Assembly (NCBI RefSeq): GCF_001949145.1
Contig: NW_019091432.1
Location: 830,813 to 894,812, forward strand
DNA length: 64,000 bases
Source of the DNA: Acanthaster planci
Lineage: Eukaryota; Echinodermata; Asteroidea; Valvatida; Acanthasteridae
Direction: 5' to 3'
How positions within the stretch are numbered: position 1 is the stretch's first letter; each line of letters opens with the position of its first letter. Below the pieces are notes generated by a model, which saw nothing but the letters and a program-made list of their open reading frames with translations, made no database searches and was not told the origin of the DNA. This document shows positions 50,289 to 63,939 of the stretch, in pieces. The translations under genes were made by a program, and so were the position numbers.

Positions 50289-53200
50289 ATGGCGACTTCG
50301 GGGAGAGGAACTTCTCGCGTTTTACTAAAATTAAGGCAAAATGTGGAGGAAGGAAACTATTATGAAGCACACCAGATGTACAGGACTTTATACCATAGGT
50401 AATTATATTATGAAGCATGTTTTCACAGAATATAAACTAAGTCAGCCCTATGAAAAGGGAGTGTTTTAGACTTTTAGACAAGTCTGATTGTGATGGTTCA
50501 CATCATGTTGTGTTATTCGTGATAGATGCAGCATCACACTTCACCCACTACCGCTTCGCCCACACTACGATACGGCGTACGCCCACAACCAATTTACCAC
50601 TTCTCCCTGTGCAAAATATTGTTTAGGTAATAGTAGGCCTTTTTAAGTATTATAGGCCCAATTAAGAAGGCAAATCAATTGTTCTAAAATACTGTTGGGT
50701 TTTGATAATGAAAGTCAGAAAGTGGTTCTTTATTTGGCCTAGGCCTACCACCCTGATCCTATCAACATCAAGGAAACAAAGTCCACTTTTACAAAATACG
50801 GCCTCCGAACTCACCGCCAAAATGGTCATTAAACTGTCTTATGCGCCCAGCTTAGGATCAAGTGAGAATCAGAGATTCCAAATGGTAGCAAGGTTTACAC
50901 ATAATCACATTTGGGAGGAAAAGAGAAATTTGCCCTGCAAATTGGAAACAGTTTTGTCGTCAAGCTTGATGCCGCCATCTTGTTCAAGTAGTGATTTGAT
51001 CTTTAGGTCCTATGTTAATAATCTGGAGACAACGTCATGGCTCGCCTGCCTCTAGCAGACCATTCACAAAAAGCACACGTGCGCCAATGACTGATTCCTG
51101 AGCGCCGCATGCCCGGTAGCTGTGATCACATCGAAACTGTATACCATACATTGGAATTATTTGGCTTGCATCTCCATTATGACTGACCATGTGTTAATTT
51201 TTGTGTATATTGCATCGTAATAATTTTGAATGCATTGATATTGTCTTTCATTGTGCCATGCATGCATGTGAATGCGCACATACTGAAATACAAGACTTTA
51301 GGAAGCTGATGTACGTGCAAGAAGTTGAACAAAGTGTAACTGGGTCCCTTGTCCAACTTGTGCCCCTTTCCCATGTTTTGGTCCTCTCTGCTTGCCCTGG
51401 TGTCATCTCTCAGCCCCCTCAGCCTTGCCTCTGAACGTTCAGACTTGGTTGGGAATATCTATAGCTCTGGAGGGGTTTTTTTTTTGGGGGGGGGAATGAC
51501 ATGTGAGTTCAAGTTCTGCCTGTTTGACTTTGGGGGTTACTTGTCTAAAATTCAAAAAGCTTTGTTAATTTTCACAGCATTTCATGCATCCGTGCAACTT
51601 GCAACATTCGTTGCATAGAATCTTAAAAACACACGCTTTGTATGGCCCTGCTCTTTTATGTACTCCACAGTGACTCCAGTATTTCACAATAAATTGGGTG
51701 TATTTTAGCCTCAGGTCTCTGAATTATTGAAGTGTCGACATCAATGGATTCATTCACAGGTACATGGCACAGAAGAAACATGCTGAGGCAATAGAGCTAA
51801 TATACTCTGGTGCGTCCTTGTTACTGAGCCACAACCAGGTAGGACAGAAGTAATACACCTTGGGCAGTAGATAGCTGCTCACAGTAGGGTCTTTCATCTC
51901 CTGTTCAAGCCACTCTACAAGTCAGTGTGATTGTTAGTGACATCTTCATCTCTTTAAGCAACGGGAAGCAAATATTTATGCAAGTGAATTTACAAGAGAA
52001 TATCCTATATATCTTTGTCTATCTTTGTATCGATTTTTTTGTCAACAATGCCTGCAACTACACTTCCTTTTCAGATTATTTTATGCTGGAAGCAACAGCG
52101 AAAGGAACTGGTGAGGTGGAAAATTCAGTGTAATCAGTTGAATGAGAGTATAGGGGAATTCCAGAAATTAGGGGTCCATTTTTTTCCATGGCCCTCTCAT
52201 ATCTGACATCTGATGCTCTGTAGTGTCAAGGGAAGAGTTGTACATGTACAAGCATGTCAAAGAACCATGAAATTGATATTTTTCCAGTCTTAACACAGTT
52301 CTTTCATTTTCAATTTTCTCTGCAGTATACAAGTGGTGCTGATCTGTGTTTACTGTTAGTTGAAGCCTTCAATATATCTGATACTCCAGTTGTTACTGAA
52401 AACATAGGTAACGATTTCTATTAAGCTCAATCGCAAACGAATGTTCTCTTACCAATAGTGGCCTTGAGTGAGCCAGCTTGTGTGAGTGTACCTAGCTGCT
52501 TGACTTGTCACTGTCCTGGCTCTGAGTAGTGGAAGTCAATTATGGCTGTGTTTCTGTTGTGTTGCCCAGACAAAGTGGCTGGTCTGGTCTGCACGATCCC
52601 TTCCGACGTGCCCGAGAGAGGGAAGTGCATCAGCTCAGCCCTGCAGTGGTCCAAGACCAGCAATAAAGCCATCAAGACTGGAGACCCAGAGCTGCACCAG
52701 CGATTAGCCGTGAAACTCTGGCAAGGTACAGTGCGTCACGTTCCCAAGGTCCAAGTGGGACCTCCTGTAGAAATGGATAGTCAAAGTCAATCGCATTCCC
52801 AGGGTCTGTTTTCCAGCTCAGTCTAGACAGCAGGCTCCGTGTGGGTAACCAGTTTTCTGCAGTCTGATAGTGATGGGTTGATCTGAAGAAAATGAATTAG
52901 TAATTAGGTTACAGGAGTTTGGATTTTTTATCGTTATCTGAAATTTGGAAAAAAATTTTGCAGTTTACTCCTGATGATTAAAAATGCTGAAGATTTCCGC
53001 TACTGAAATTCCAAATGGTTGTTCCTAACAGAAAAGAACTACTTCGAGGCACGTTATCATTTCTTGCACTCATGCGATGGTGAGGGATGCGCTTCTATGT
53101 TGGTGGAGTACCACGTGGCTAACGGCTACCCCAGTGAGGTGGACATGTTCGTTGCTCAGGCTGTCTTTCAGTGAGTTACTTGTACTTGACGTTTTAATTA

Positions 53201-54886
53201 ATCAGAGCTGTGTAAGTTGTTCGGATGTTATATGGACACATGTGTGCTGTCAGTTGATTCGTTTGATTGAAGGGAATTAATTGTCATGAACTGAACTCAC
53301 ACCATGGAATTTTAATCTCAGCGGTGTCACTTTACTGTAGAGTTCTAGTCTTGGATGAAGGAGGGGGCTGTTTACCAAGGGATAGTCTCCTTGGTTGCAC
53401 ACTCACCATGGATTATGCACAAATGATGTTGTAAATCTGTAGAACAGGAATTCTTACAGTGCCTAGCACATCCTATTGTTGTCCAGCGTCTCCGTCAGAG
53501 GTGGAAGGTATTTGTGCCCGAGGGAATAAGTCGTTCCTCGTTGAGAGAAATCGGGTGTTTTTTTTCAGGTTGTCACACCAATTAATGGTCTCATTTTGTA
53601 TTTCAAGTAACTATCAATAATTGATGGCAGTTGTCACAGGTGCCAGAATTAAGGATTAGATAAGTTCCCACTCTGTGGATGAATCCAGTGTGGACACACA
53701 GCCTGAATAGCATCCCTCTTTATGTTATTTTCAGGTACTTGTGCCTCAAGAATAAGGCCTGTGCCACGCTGACGTTTCACATGTACACTGAGAAACACCC
53801 AGCCATTTCCAGCGGTCCCCCGTTCATCCTGCCCCTGTTGAATTTCCTGTGGTTTATGCTGATGGCAATAGAAGGGTAGGCCTATATCACCTTTCTCTGT
53901 GAACAGTGGATTTTTTCACAGGTTTGTTTTGTGAGACAGAGAACACTTACCTCTGTAGCAGTAGTCTGGCTGCTTGTGAGTTTGCGCTGCTGCAGTTTGT
54001 CTCCACCCTGGTAGGAAGGGTCAGGACAGTAACATTATTTTCTTAGCTGTCAATGGAATGGCTCTCTGAAACGTTCAGGTGGAAACAGCAAAAACACCCT
54101 CAAAGTCAGTTCCGCTTTCTTGCTGAAGGTTGCACGATTTCTATTCTAAGCTGTGCGGAGAGGTTGGACCTGGGTAGAGGGGTGAGACATGCGCACAGCT
54201 AAACAGTTTGGCATGTCTGAATCCAGCAGATGGGTAACTGTTTAAGTCTATTTTATATTTCTTGTTCACCGTTTGCAGCGGTAAGCTGACTACTTTTACT
54301 GTGCTCTGTGAGCAGTACCAGCCGAGTCTCAAGAGGGATCCTATATACTTAGAATACTTGGACAGAATCGGCCAGCTGTTCTTTGGCTTGCCACCTCCCA
54401 TTGGGCCCCCTATGGGCGGTGGAATACTGGGTGAGTCCTTTCTCTTATCTCCTCTCTCCCCGTCAGTCCCCACCCACCCCAACCTCAAGTAATTCCAGTT
54501 CTCTTCAAGCAGGTGGCAAATACATTTTGTCGATCATTTCCCATAATTCAGTGCGAAAAATGGCCTTTCTGTGGCAACCCCTCAGTGGCGCAATGTCTTA
54601 TGAATGCCTGTGTTGGTCTTGGGGATTTGGGGATTTTCCTGCTCACTTTATCGCAGGAATTTCAAAATGCACCATCATGTCTTAAACCTTAACCTAAGGC
54701 TAAATCCTCTGATTTCAATGTGATTCTTACACACACCTTGGGTAGTCAGGTCAGTGAGAAAGTACGTTCCTGATTTGCGTCTTGGTTAATTATACAGACA
54801 ACCTGCTTCGTGGCTTCCTTGGCGGTGAACCAGGAAATGACGACGAGACAGACTCATCAGGGCCAGCAGAGGAAGAGTTGGACTGA
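50289..54886 (+). CDS. GET4: GET4 (Golgi to ER traffic protein 4) orthologue
   Basis: Eight exons: 50289-50398, 51760-51838, 52326-52407, 52570-52725, 53032-53170, 53735-53875, 54279-54430 and 54798-54886, all GT-AG and in phase. They give 315 aa against 327 in human GET4. Key stretches: [86 protein letters not shown] and [15 protein letters not shown]. The protein is an alpha-helical-repeat cytosolic factor. In animals it joins BAG6 and UBL4A to pass tail-anchored proteins to the TRC40/GET3 targeting factor. The acidic C-terminus ([15 protein letters not shown]) is normal for the family. The start has a good context (ACAAAATGG). Confidence 0.95.
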
Positions 54887-57800
54887 CAGCAAGGAGATGG
54901 GATGGGGTCTCATATTGAAATTGGTGTAGTGTCCATCTTGGTTATGTGAACGTTAATGGGTGGGTGTTGAAACGGCCATGTTTCTTAGCACTGTTAACTT
55001 GACTGTGAAAAAGTCCTGTGCTATTGGAGGATCTCAAAGATGCAATGGAACTGTTCTTGTTCCTTTTAAAATTTCGCCATATTGCAGTGGTCTGGTCCAT
55101 ATTCTCGTAAGCCATTTCCTGGTGTACATGTGTGTTATATGCGCTTCAATTACCTCTAGAGGAGCACCAGGCATTGTGTGGTGTGTTCCCCGGAGTGGCT
55201 TATCATTAAGTTTTGCCAATAAAACCATTTTATGAAATGTTCCAAATTTGCGGATATTTCCTGAGTTTTAGAGCATTTCACTGCATCAACTATGCTTTCC
55301 ATGTACTTGTGACTTGCCAACAGTCAGTGCCTGGTGTTTCACAAGTTTGGTTGTCTTTATTCTTTAAATCTTAGCTATCGCTACCTTATCTCAGCCATTG
55401 ATGCATCATCCGTGACCAAGTTTCCAAGTGACACTTCAATAAAATACAAAGGGTGGGCCAGTGACTAATTGGACACAGGTGGATTTTCTGAGATGAAAGA
55501 TACAGATGGGAATACAGAACCGTTCACATATTTTCAACGTTGGTTTGATCCCAGTTCAGCCTTAAAACTGTTCAACAATTCAAATACATGATGGGCCTCT
55601 TGCATCAAACATGTCAGCGGAAAAAATGTAGGTATACCTTTTTGGCTAACCAGTCTCAGAAATATGGGCACCATGTGGGAACAGTACGTCCTATTAGCAC
55701 AAACTTGGTGTGAAAATGACTGAAAGATATTAATGACAAAAACGCCTGAAGGCTTGGCACGAGAAAAGAAGGCACTGCAGTGACATCAGAAAAAAAACAA
55801 ATTGAGGGGGACTCTGCTCCCCTTCCCCCGGCTCTTTAAAGGTTAAAGCAATCATTTTTTTGTAATGGCCAAAACATTGTGTGTAATGCTAAGAAACGTG
55901 AAATAAATCTAAGTTAGTGTAATTGTGCTGGACACTTGTTGATAGCTGCCCAGGCAGTCCCCAGCTGGATCTGATAGTGATGGCAACAAGTGGAAGTTAC
56001 AGATTTTCACATGCACTTGTACAGGTTCAGCACACTTGTCCCTAGATTTGCAGTCCAGATGTTCTCTCCAGGATCCGGTCACATTGAGCTGCTTATCCGT
56101 TCATGGAAAGCTTGTCAGCCTGCTAGTCCATCAATATGTTTGGGGTCGCAAAATATCTCCCTTTTAGATTTTGATTTATTGAACTTTTTGAAGGGGGGAG
56201 GGTTATCATTTGGTTTAATCAACAGTAGCTGAGAACCAAGTTGTCTGTCTTTAGGTCATTAAAAGGAGGTTATATTTCGCTGAAGCATCATTATAATTCA
56301 TGTCCTCCACTTGTACCGGTTGATTAAGTAGTCTGCAACTTTGTTCAACTTTCTTGGAAACATTTTCTGTTGGAATTCTTCCCATTCAGAATTCAAGAGG
56401 TTTTGGCCTGTAGTTTTGCACATTTTTTTTCAAGGGAGCTCTTATTTCGCAAAGAAGTTTTAAGTTGAACAGAAGTATGCAATAATCAATACAATTGATA
56501 AATCAAATAACCCAGTAGTACCAGCGCCCGTTTCCAGTCTTATGCAGGGAAACTGTGCCAATCTCAACCATATTTCATAGCATAGTTGTACCGTTTGCCT
56601 GTGGGTAATCTGTTGCCGAGACAAATAGCCAAAAGAACATTCAGAATAACGTTCTGCTTCTCAAAAGCTTAGCATGCACTTGTGTTTGCTCATTGTCTCC
56701 ACAGTCTCCATGAAATGGATGGAAATCTTATCGACGGAAAACTGTGCAACTTGGGAGCTTTATGATACTCGTAACTCATTTCAAAGCCATCGCGTATTCA
56801 TACAATGGTCAAATTAATATGAGAAAGAGTGGCACACATATATACTTCTTAATGTCAAGGTGTGTATTTCATGAAAAATTAACTCGTATCTCTACTATTT
56901 TCTTGTTGTTTGTCGGGGTGGGGTGGGTGGTCGGTTGGGTTTAATTTTAGATTTCTTTTCCGAACCGCTTGAAAAACAATTAAGAATTTAGACTTTTGAT
57001 AGACTTCATGTTAAAAGGCTGAGTCGTCACTCTGTTTTCAAATTGTCACTAAAATAAATGTAGGAATGAAATTAGAAAAGGAGCTTTTATGAGGTTACAT
57101 GGAATTTTATTCCCTCTCTTCTCGTACCCTCTGCTGCAATTGTTTCTGCTCTTCCAATAAATTTGCATAAAGAGGAAAATGCTTGATGTGGTCGATAAAG
57201 ATTATCAATCTATTATTTCAAGGCACTGATTCAAATCTCTTTCCAAATGGAATTTATATTGGCTTCTTTGTGGCTTTGCTCCTTGCATTGGTCAGATTCT
57301 GATACTCGTCCAGTGACTTGAATTATTGTCAAAAGAGGAAAAACTTTCATAACGCCAAATATTGCAGTGAAAGTTACCCGGTGCTTCTTGTTATATTTCC
57401 CTAAAAAAACTTGTTAAGGATGCCCATCGTCAATTTTGCGTAAAGGGCTGTTTTCTGTAAACATGCTTCGTGACCATCATGAGTTGGCAGGAGTCGCAAA
57501 GGAGGTAACAGTATTTCGCAGACTTTTTCAAATAACTTTTTGTCATGATAATCCGAGAATATCCCCAACTCTGTAAGACTGTAGGAAACGCCGCATCAGA
57601 ACTGAAAAGCTTGAACTGGAACACATTGAAACTGATTAACAGCAATGACGTGCGTACATACCGCAATGTGTATGTAGAATTTATCTCTGTTGTCTGCATT
57701 ATACTTCATGGCTTTTGGGAAGACCAACACTCAACGAAAAGCTGTGTACATTTAGAATTCTGTGAAATTAAATAAACTCAACCGTTTGGGGTGAGATTTG

Positions 57801-59070
57801 CAGGCGTGTTCTTATTTTTGTTTGGTTCTTGTTTTCCTCCCCACTTGTCCTTCAAACCTTCTCACGCATACATGTGTTGGGCCTGTGGTCTTGTACCGCA
57901 TCAACTTGTATGTTATACATAAGATAACTACTGTAAGAAAACCTTTGAATGAAGTTGAGTTAAAGCGTGCCCTTTTCCGCAAGAGTGCTGAAAAGCCGAG
58001 ACTTAACTCTTGAAACTGTTCTTCCAACTGATAATAATGTACATGCTGCAGGGAATGATGCCGTAACGCCCTTCGATTTGGCGCTACAGTGCTGATCTGG
58101 AATGGTTGAGATAGGTGATGAATTTGAAAGTTACGCATGACATGAAATAAAACTACTGTATAGCCAATGACATATCAAGCGGAAGGGGGCTTTTGTGTTG
58201 GAATTTTTTTAAGGATTGTCAGTGTTAATACTTTCATAACGGTTCGAACACTTTTGGGGTGAGAATATTGGACCCTCCCTTTGAAAAAAGTTTCCAATCC
58301 AGACCCCAAACCTGGATGCGCCACTTGGTATAGCCACTTTACTTTTAATGGCGTGTCAGGCACTAATCTGGGACATGCGCGTCGACAAGGGAGGGTGAGG
58401 GTTAATGGAGCACCTGGAAAAACTTTTATCAGGAAAAATTTGATAAAAAAAATCTCCAGTTACCACAGAAATGCTTTGGAAGTGACTCGCGCACCGCAAA
58501 TATTGTGTTTCGCAATTAAATACTTTTCCACTTTTTTACTATCAGTGTTGGTAACACAATGCTCAAACACCAAGCACGTTTAGAGTGTTGATGGAATGTA
58601 TTAGGCCTAGGCAACTGAATATTGGCGGTTAGGATGGGGGGGGTCGCCACGTGTCGTCTTTGGCTCCCAAACACGTTTACTAAGCAATCTAAAGCCAGGC
58701 TGTGTATAATTTGTCACGCAGTTTGCTATCCGTTGATCGTTTTTTTTCCCTTGGAAGGAGCTTTGCTCCCTTCCTATACTGGCCATACTTTAATTATGTA
58801 TACCTTGAGAGGCATCATACTATTTGTTTTATGCTAACACTATCCAAAGTATATGACAACTAATGGTACCAGGAACACTATCGAAAAGTAAAGTTAATGG
58901 TCCCCTTTATGTAGCTATCTGCTAATTGACAGTGTCAGTTTTAGGAAGCGGGCGGTTTTATAAGGGTTGTTAGGGCCGACAGTTCACAGGTTCGCGAGTG
59001 CAAGCCACTCGCGGTGTCCAGATGCGGAGATGGAAGAAGTCTAAGATATCGTGCCAGAAGAATACATACC
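54887..59070. other. Intergenic region GET4 to SLC16-like gene
   Basis: GET4 3' UTR to about 55240, then roughly 3.8 kb in which I see no supported exon, tRNA or complete repeat. Open frames such as 57545-57775 and 57812-58138 have no protein-like signal. Immediately before the next gene (58960-59070) the DNA is richer in CpG and probably holds the SLC16-like 5' UTR. Confidence 0.5.
55218..55223 (+). terminator. Poly(A) signal for GET4
   Basis: AATAAA 332 bases after the GET4 stop codon, the first canonical copy downstream, in a TTTTGCCAATAAAACC context. Confidence 0.6.
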
Positions 59071-61857
59071 ATGGAAAGGGAGAAGACGTCGTGCCGTGCG
59101 TGGCTTGTTGTGCTCAGTCTCAACATCACCTTCACACTCTATGGAGGTTTAAATAAAGTCTTCGGTGTACTGATGCCTGAACTTCGAGAGCAGTTAGCAA
59201 CGGACACCTGGCTGCTTGGATGGGTGATTACCATGATTGGGGCCTCGGTGCAGAGCGCGGGTAAGGTTATGCAGATGATAAAATAAGACGAACGAATTAG
59301 GCTTGCAAAGGAAATTTAAAAATTCAAGCAGTCAATTACTTAACTGTTCATTTTTAAGTTTAAAACAGGAAAACACAAAACAAATTTCATTTTAAATTGT
59401 CGTTTCAGTTCCTAAACGAAAGCGTGACAGTTTGTTTTGCTGCATTTCTCTTCGAAGCAATCTGGGGTGAGAGCAATAGTCTGTATGACTTTGGTCAGCC
59501 ACAAACCAAGCCTAGGCCTATTTCTTGCTTTTCGTTTCACATTGAAAAAATGAAAAATACCGTTTTTCACATTTTTGTTCTCAACTTGAGGGAATGAAAA
59601 ACAGCTTGTTTCAAAATCGAAAAAAAAAACGACTCTAGAAATTTAACATCGATGCACAAAAACTAACATCGTATGGAACCTGATCATAGTTACAACCTGA
59701 TCATAGTTGTTCGGACCTTGATTTTATAAAAGATAAATAAGGTTTTACAATGCGGCATACTCTTCAACGGCATGAAAACCATCTATGACAGCGAACACGT
59801 AAGCTTATAAATCATGTCATGATGCCGCATTCAAAGTGGGCCGTCATTATTACCTTTGCGGGCAAACGAATAATGGGAAAGGGGTGTAAGTAGGCCTACC
59901 ACGGGCCATATAATTCAAAAGTGCGGGTTGGTCGACGTCATAAGGTAAAAATGTTAATGAGAGCTCACCTGACCTTTGAATTTTCCCTGGTAGATTTTGA
60001 AAAAACACAACAGAATTTTCAGAAGTGGAAGCCGACTATTCTTTGGGCAGGCTACTAACTGTTTTTAAGGTTAATTATCTGGTGTTCCCCCTTTTGCCCA
60101 GGCCTTCTGACTGGACCACTTACCAGCATATTCAGTGAGCGTGCCATCTTCACAGCTAGCGCTGTATCTTCCGTTGCTGGGCTCCTTGGAGCTTTCCTAG
60201 CACCTGGGCTCCTTTCCCTTACTCTGTGCGTAGTCTGCCTAACAGGTAAGTCCGTAGGCCCTACATGCGATGCATGGACTTAATTGTTACATGTAGTCAA
60301 GACGGACTGCGGGGCATTTGTGTAACATGTTGCATTGAGAAGTGCTAGACACGTGAATTTGGTTGAAAAGCGACATCTGTCCGGAGACCCAACATAGAAT
60401 ATGCTACATATTGTTCCCCTTGTAAACAAATTTGAGATGAACATGAGCTACGCATTCTGCATTTTGGCGACTGTTTTGGCAACCATCACTAAGTACCAAG
60501 GGTTCATGGTTACGAGGTTAAGTGGTTCTCTAGACAAACATCGTTCCATCCCTACAATATTGTTAAACTAGTATATGTATTTTTGTTTTCGTGATAGGAG
60601 CGGGCCTTGGCATCATTGTATGCCTTGCTAAAGCTTTGCTTGGGGCGTACTTCTCTTCGCGGTTGTCAATGGCCGCTGGTATATCAACTACAGGACTCCC
60701 ACTGAGCTACATGATATTCCCACCACTCGCCCAGTTTCTCCTAGAAGTCTACGGATGGCGGGGGACGTTGCTGATCTTTTCTGCTCTTGTAGCTTTCCTT
60801 ATTCCCTGCGGCCTTGTGATGAGGCCTAGGCCGCCCTCTGGTGACAAAAGCTACAAGCCCATTCCGGCAAACTCAAGCCAACAAACCTCAAGCTCAGAAG
60901 ACGGACCTCAGCTCTGTGGTTGCGGCCGCTTGCTTGACGTTCTGTGCGAAAAAACCGACTTTGGCCTCTTCAGGAACGTGATGATGTGGAGCCATATTGT
61001 GACTTATTGCCTGTTTGGATTTGTCAACAATTCTTGGGTTATTTTCATGGTGCCGTACGCGCAGACCAAAGGTTTCGCGCCGTTCACGGCGACTTCCTTC
61101 AGCATCATCGCCGGGGTGAGCTCCATGATATCCAACCTCTTGCAGGGCGTGGTGGTAAGCAGACATATCTTGTGCACAAGGGTGTTGATTGCAATCGGTT
61201 CGGCCATCGGGAGTGCTTCACTAGTTGTCAGCCCGTTACTGCACACATACGCCCCACTGGCAGTGGCCATGTCGCTCTACGGCGTTAGTCATGGAATACT
61301 CTACCCGGGATTGGTGTGTTTTGTCATTGAAGAGCAAGGGAAAAGTAGGGCGGCCAATGCCTTCGGCTGGACGGGATTCCTGTCCGGACTCTTCAGGTTG
61401 TGTTTCGGATTTTCCACAGGTAAACGACCCTATCTGGCACTATTTAATTGTCTTTCAAAAAGATACGTTTAAATGCTGAAAAGGGCATAACAATTTGTGG
61501 TGTGACTGGGATTTTAGATTGGGCTGGTAAGACTGCAGCTGGTTTGAATTGGGTTGACTTGATTGGAATTTAATTCAGTTGGCTTCAGAGTTGGTTAAGT
61601 CATTAGCTTAAGTTGGAAGCCCCCCCCGGAATACAATGTAGGCCGGTAATAATTGATTTGGGTAAAATTCAACAGCTTTGGATTTGGTCTACTCGTTATC
61701 AACTTAGTTATATTTTTCTCTCTCAACAGGCCTGCTGTACGACTACACTGGAAGTTATGATCATACATTCATATTCCTGGGGACCTTACTGGGAATTATG
61801 GTCCCCTTCTTTTTCTTGGACAAAATAAGTGATTGCTGTAGTCGAAGGAAGGAATGA
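59071..61857 (+). CDS. SLC16/monocarboxylate-transporter-like MFS protein
   Basis: Four exons, 59071-59260, 60102-60245, 60598-61419 and 61730-61857, joined by three phase-1 introns, give 427 aa. Twelve hydrophobic segments are expected for MFS; a hydrophilic central loop follows MRPRPPSGDKSYKP and contains a cysteine pair (CGCGR). Support for SLC16: GVLMPELREQL then WLLGWVITMIGASVQS after TM1; a TM5 signature AYFSSRLSMAAGISTTG like the MCT YFxxRRxLAxGLAxAG; and LFRNVMMW before TM7. The start is the ATG in ACCATGG; an upstream in-frame extension has no ATG. Oddly, the DGGWGW-type motif usual before TM1 is missing (residues 1-20 read MEREKTSCRAWLVVLSLNIT). The substrate cannot be assigned. It converges with POLD2. 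Confidence 0.85.
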
Positions 61858-62132
61858 TTAATGCACGTCGAGTGGATTTCTATGCGTTCAGTGAACTTGC
61901 CTATAGAGACTGCAACATCCAGCACGGGAAACACTTGACCAATTAAAATGTAACCATGAGAAAAATCGTTCAGTTACAAAGAAATAATTTCAAGGTCTTC
62001 ATTCATTGTTTGCAATGTAACAGCCACTTCCCATCGACAAGTAAGAATTACACGTTGATGGCACAGTATTCAACGTACGAATTGCTATGCTAACCATTTG
62101 AGAACATGTAACAACACGAAGAACACCTTTCC

Positions 62133-62138
62133 AATAAA
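62133..62138 (+). terminator. Poly(A) signal for the SLC16-like gene
   Basis: AATAAA 276 bases past the stop codon at 61857. Confidence 0.55.
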
Positions 62139-62400
62139 TTACTGGTGTTATTGAGGTCAACAGTTTTGTGAATTGTCTATGCAACACTTTGATAAATTAT
62201 TGAAATTGTTCCACTTGAAGATATCTGACAGCATGCCATATTAGGCAATAATTTGTTTGTGCCGTGGTTACAGATACTAAGTGGAGCCAAGATACATGAA
62301 CTACTAAATCTACATTTGTATATACATAATTATATAGGTGAGTGGTGAATCAAAGTGTACTTTGCAGTTAACAGGAAACTTTAGAGCTACATGTACCTTT

Positions 62401-62406
62401 TTTATT
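62401..62406 (-). terminator. Poly(A) signal for POLD2
   Basis: TTTATT on the plus strand is AATAAA in the sense of POLD2, about 490 bases past its stop codon. Confidence 0.5.
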
Positions 62407-62894
62407 TGACAAGTGAACAAAGTACACAGTACATGCTGTTTTAAACATCTGAATTCTGGTATCCACAAAAAGGATCTTAGTGCAGCTTACTGTTGGATTC
62501 TTGGAGCAAATCTGCATTACGAAATATGAAATCTTGTACTTTGTTGAACTTCTGACCGCTTGGCAATAGACGTGACTTCTGTAAACCACTCAGTACACAA
62601 CCAACTCCGTCAGGCTGGTCTGCAAATGGTAGACTCAACAGTAAGGTTGTTAATATAGTACACTGGAATTTAGTCCTAAAACAGTTAGAAATTAGACAAA
62701 AGAACTTGCTCTTGAAGCCCAATTTCACAAACCTGATAGACGTTTGTGGGTCAAGTTTCATACTGAGTAGAAACCCTTTGAGATGCAGTCACAAGCAGTG
62801 TAAGTCACAACATTTTAGCTTGTACACTTTGCCAAATCATTCAATTATCACTGCAACTGGAGAGTGGGAGCTCCAAGAAATCAATGTCCAGTAA

Positions 62895-63939
62895 TTATTC
62901 ATCTCTTTCCGAGTTAATAATACTTGAGAAGACAACAGGTGTGCACTGCAGGTTACGCAGATTGAGCAACACACACGCATGACTGCTGACGAATCGGGGG
63001 ATTGTTACCATCAAAACTTTCTGCCCTGCCTCACCTGCCGAGAAACAAAACCAAAAAAGCACATACCATACATGAAGGAATACACTAACAAACTGTTTAG
63101 AAATATGAAAGCTATTGAGCAAGGAGGGACGGGGATCGATTGAATGGATAGCTTCTAGAAGTTACCACCAACTGAGAACTATGAATTACCTTTGCAAATG
63201 CGACTTTGGAATTTAGTCTGGTTGCCAGCAAAGTAGACATGTGGGCACTCGGACACGATGAATGGATCATCATTGTAATAGGGATAACAGGCTGCCGATA
63301 AATTCAGAAGAACGTACAACTATTTAAGAAAATGAAATAATTGGATTTTATCTTCAAAATAACTTGAATTTTTCCAAACCTATTTATTTCAATACCAATT
63401 TCAACGATATAGAACAGTGTGGAAGAGACTGGATTCATGCACCATTCAGAGAACATTCAATGGATGTTAACTAAGAATGGTCGAATAAATTCTGCCCCAC
63501 ACCTTTTAATACCTCAATCTTTAATAACTAGATACTAAAACTGATTTCCATGCTCAGGGATTATGGTGTAAGAATTTAGATTAACCTTGACGTTTTGCTG
63601 AATTCTCTTTCAGACTATATCTGCTATTTTCTGAAAAAAGGCGATATACAATCAATGACCCTAGTGGAATCATTATTCCAAGTTAAATTTTCTAGAAAGA
63701 GAATGGTTTTCAGACAGTGCTCAATTTATGTGAATAACAAAGCGAAGTGCATGTGTGATTGCTACTGATACATGTATATCATCTGAAGCTTTCAGTGGGT
63801 AATAATCATACCAAGTGTGTCTGGAGCTGTCGGAGCAATGTGATTGGCTCTCAATGTTGACTCCAAGATCTCAATGCCATCTTCCATGTCTGTGTACTGG
63901 AATATGTCCGTAATGTTCTGACCCGAAGACCCAAGGAAC
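62895..63939 (-). CDS. POLD2: POLD2 (DNA polymerase delta subunit 2), C-terminal exons, partial
   Basis: Three exons, 63939-63812, 63291-63190 and 63034-62895, give about 123 C-terminal residues ending SERDE before TAA. Diagnostic stretches: [50 protein letters not shown] (then AGN) and [13 protein letters not shown], close to human POLD2 ([37 protein letters not shown]). POLD2 is the B-subunit scaffold of DNA polymerase delta, with an inactive phosphodiesterase fold whose C-terminal half is seen here. The first visible exon begins in phase 2; upstream exons lie beyond the right edge. The tail differs from the mammalian acidic/Gly-rich end. Confidence 0.93.

Larger units (their letters stand above)
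61858..62894. other. Spacer between convergent SLC16-like and POLD2 genes
   Basis: Roughly 1 kb holding both 3' UTRs. AATAAA occurs on the plus strand at 62133 and on the minus strand at 62406. Nothing else recognised. Confidence 0.55.

Noticed and set aside
59014-59070. N-terminal extension of the SLC16-like protein
   Set aside because: The extension begins at GTG; the first ATG in frame is 59071 in a strong ACCATGG context.
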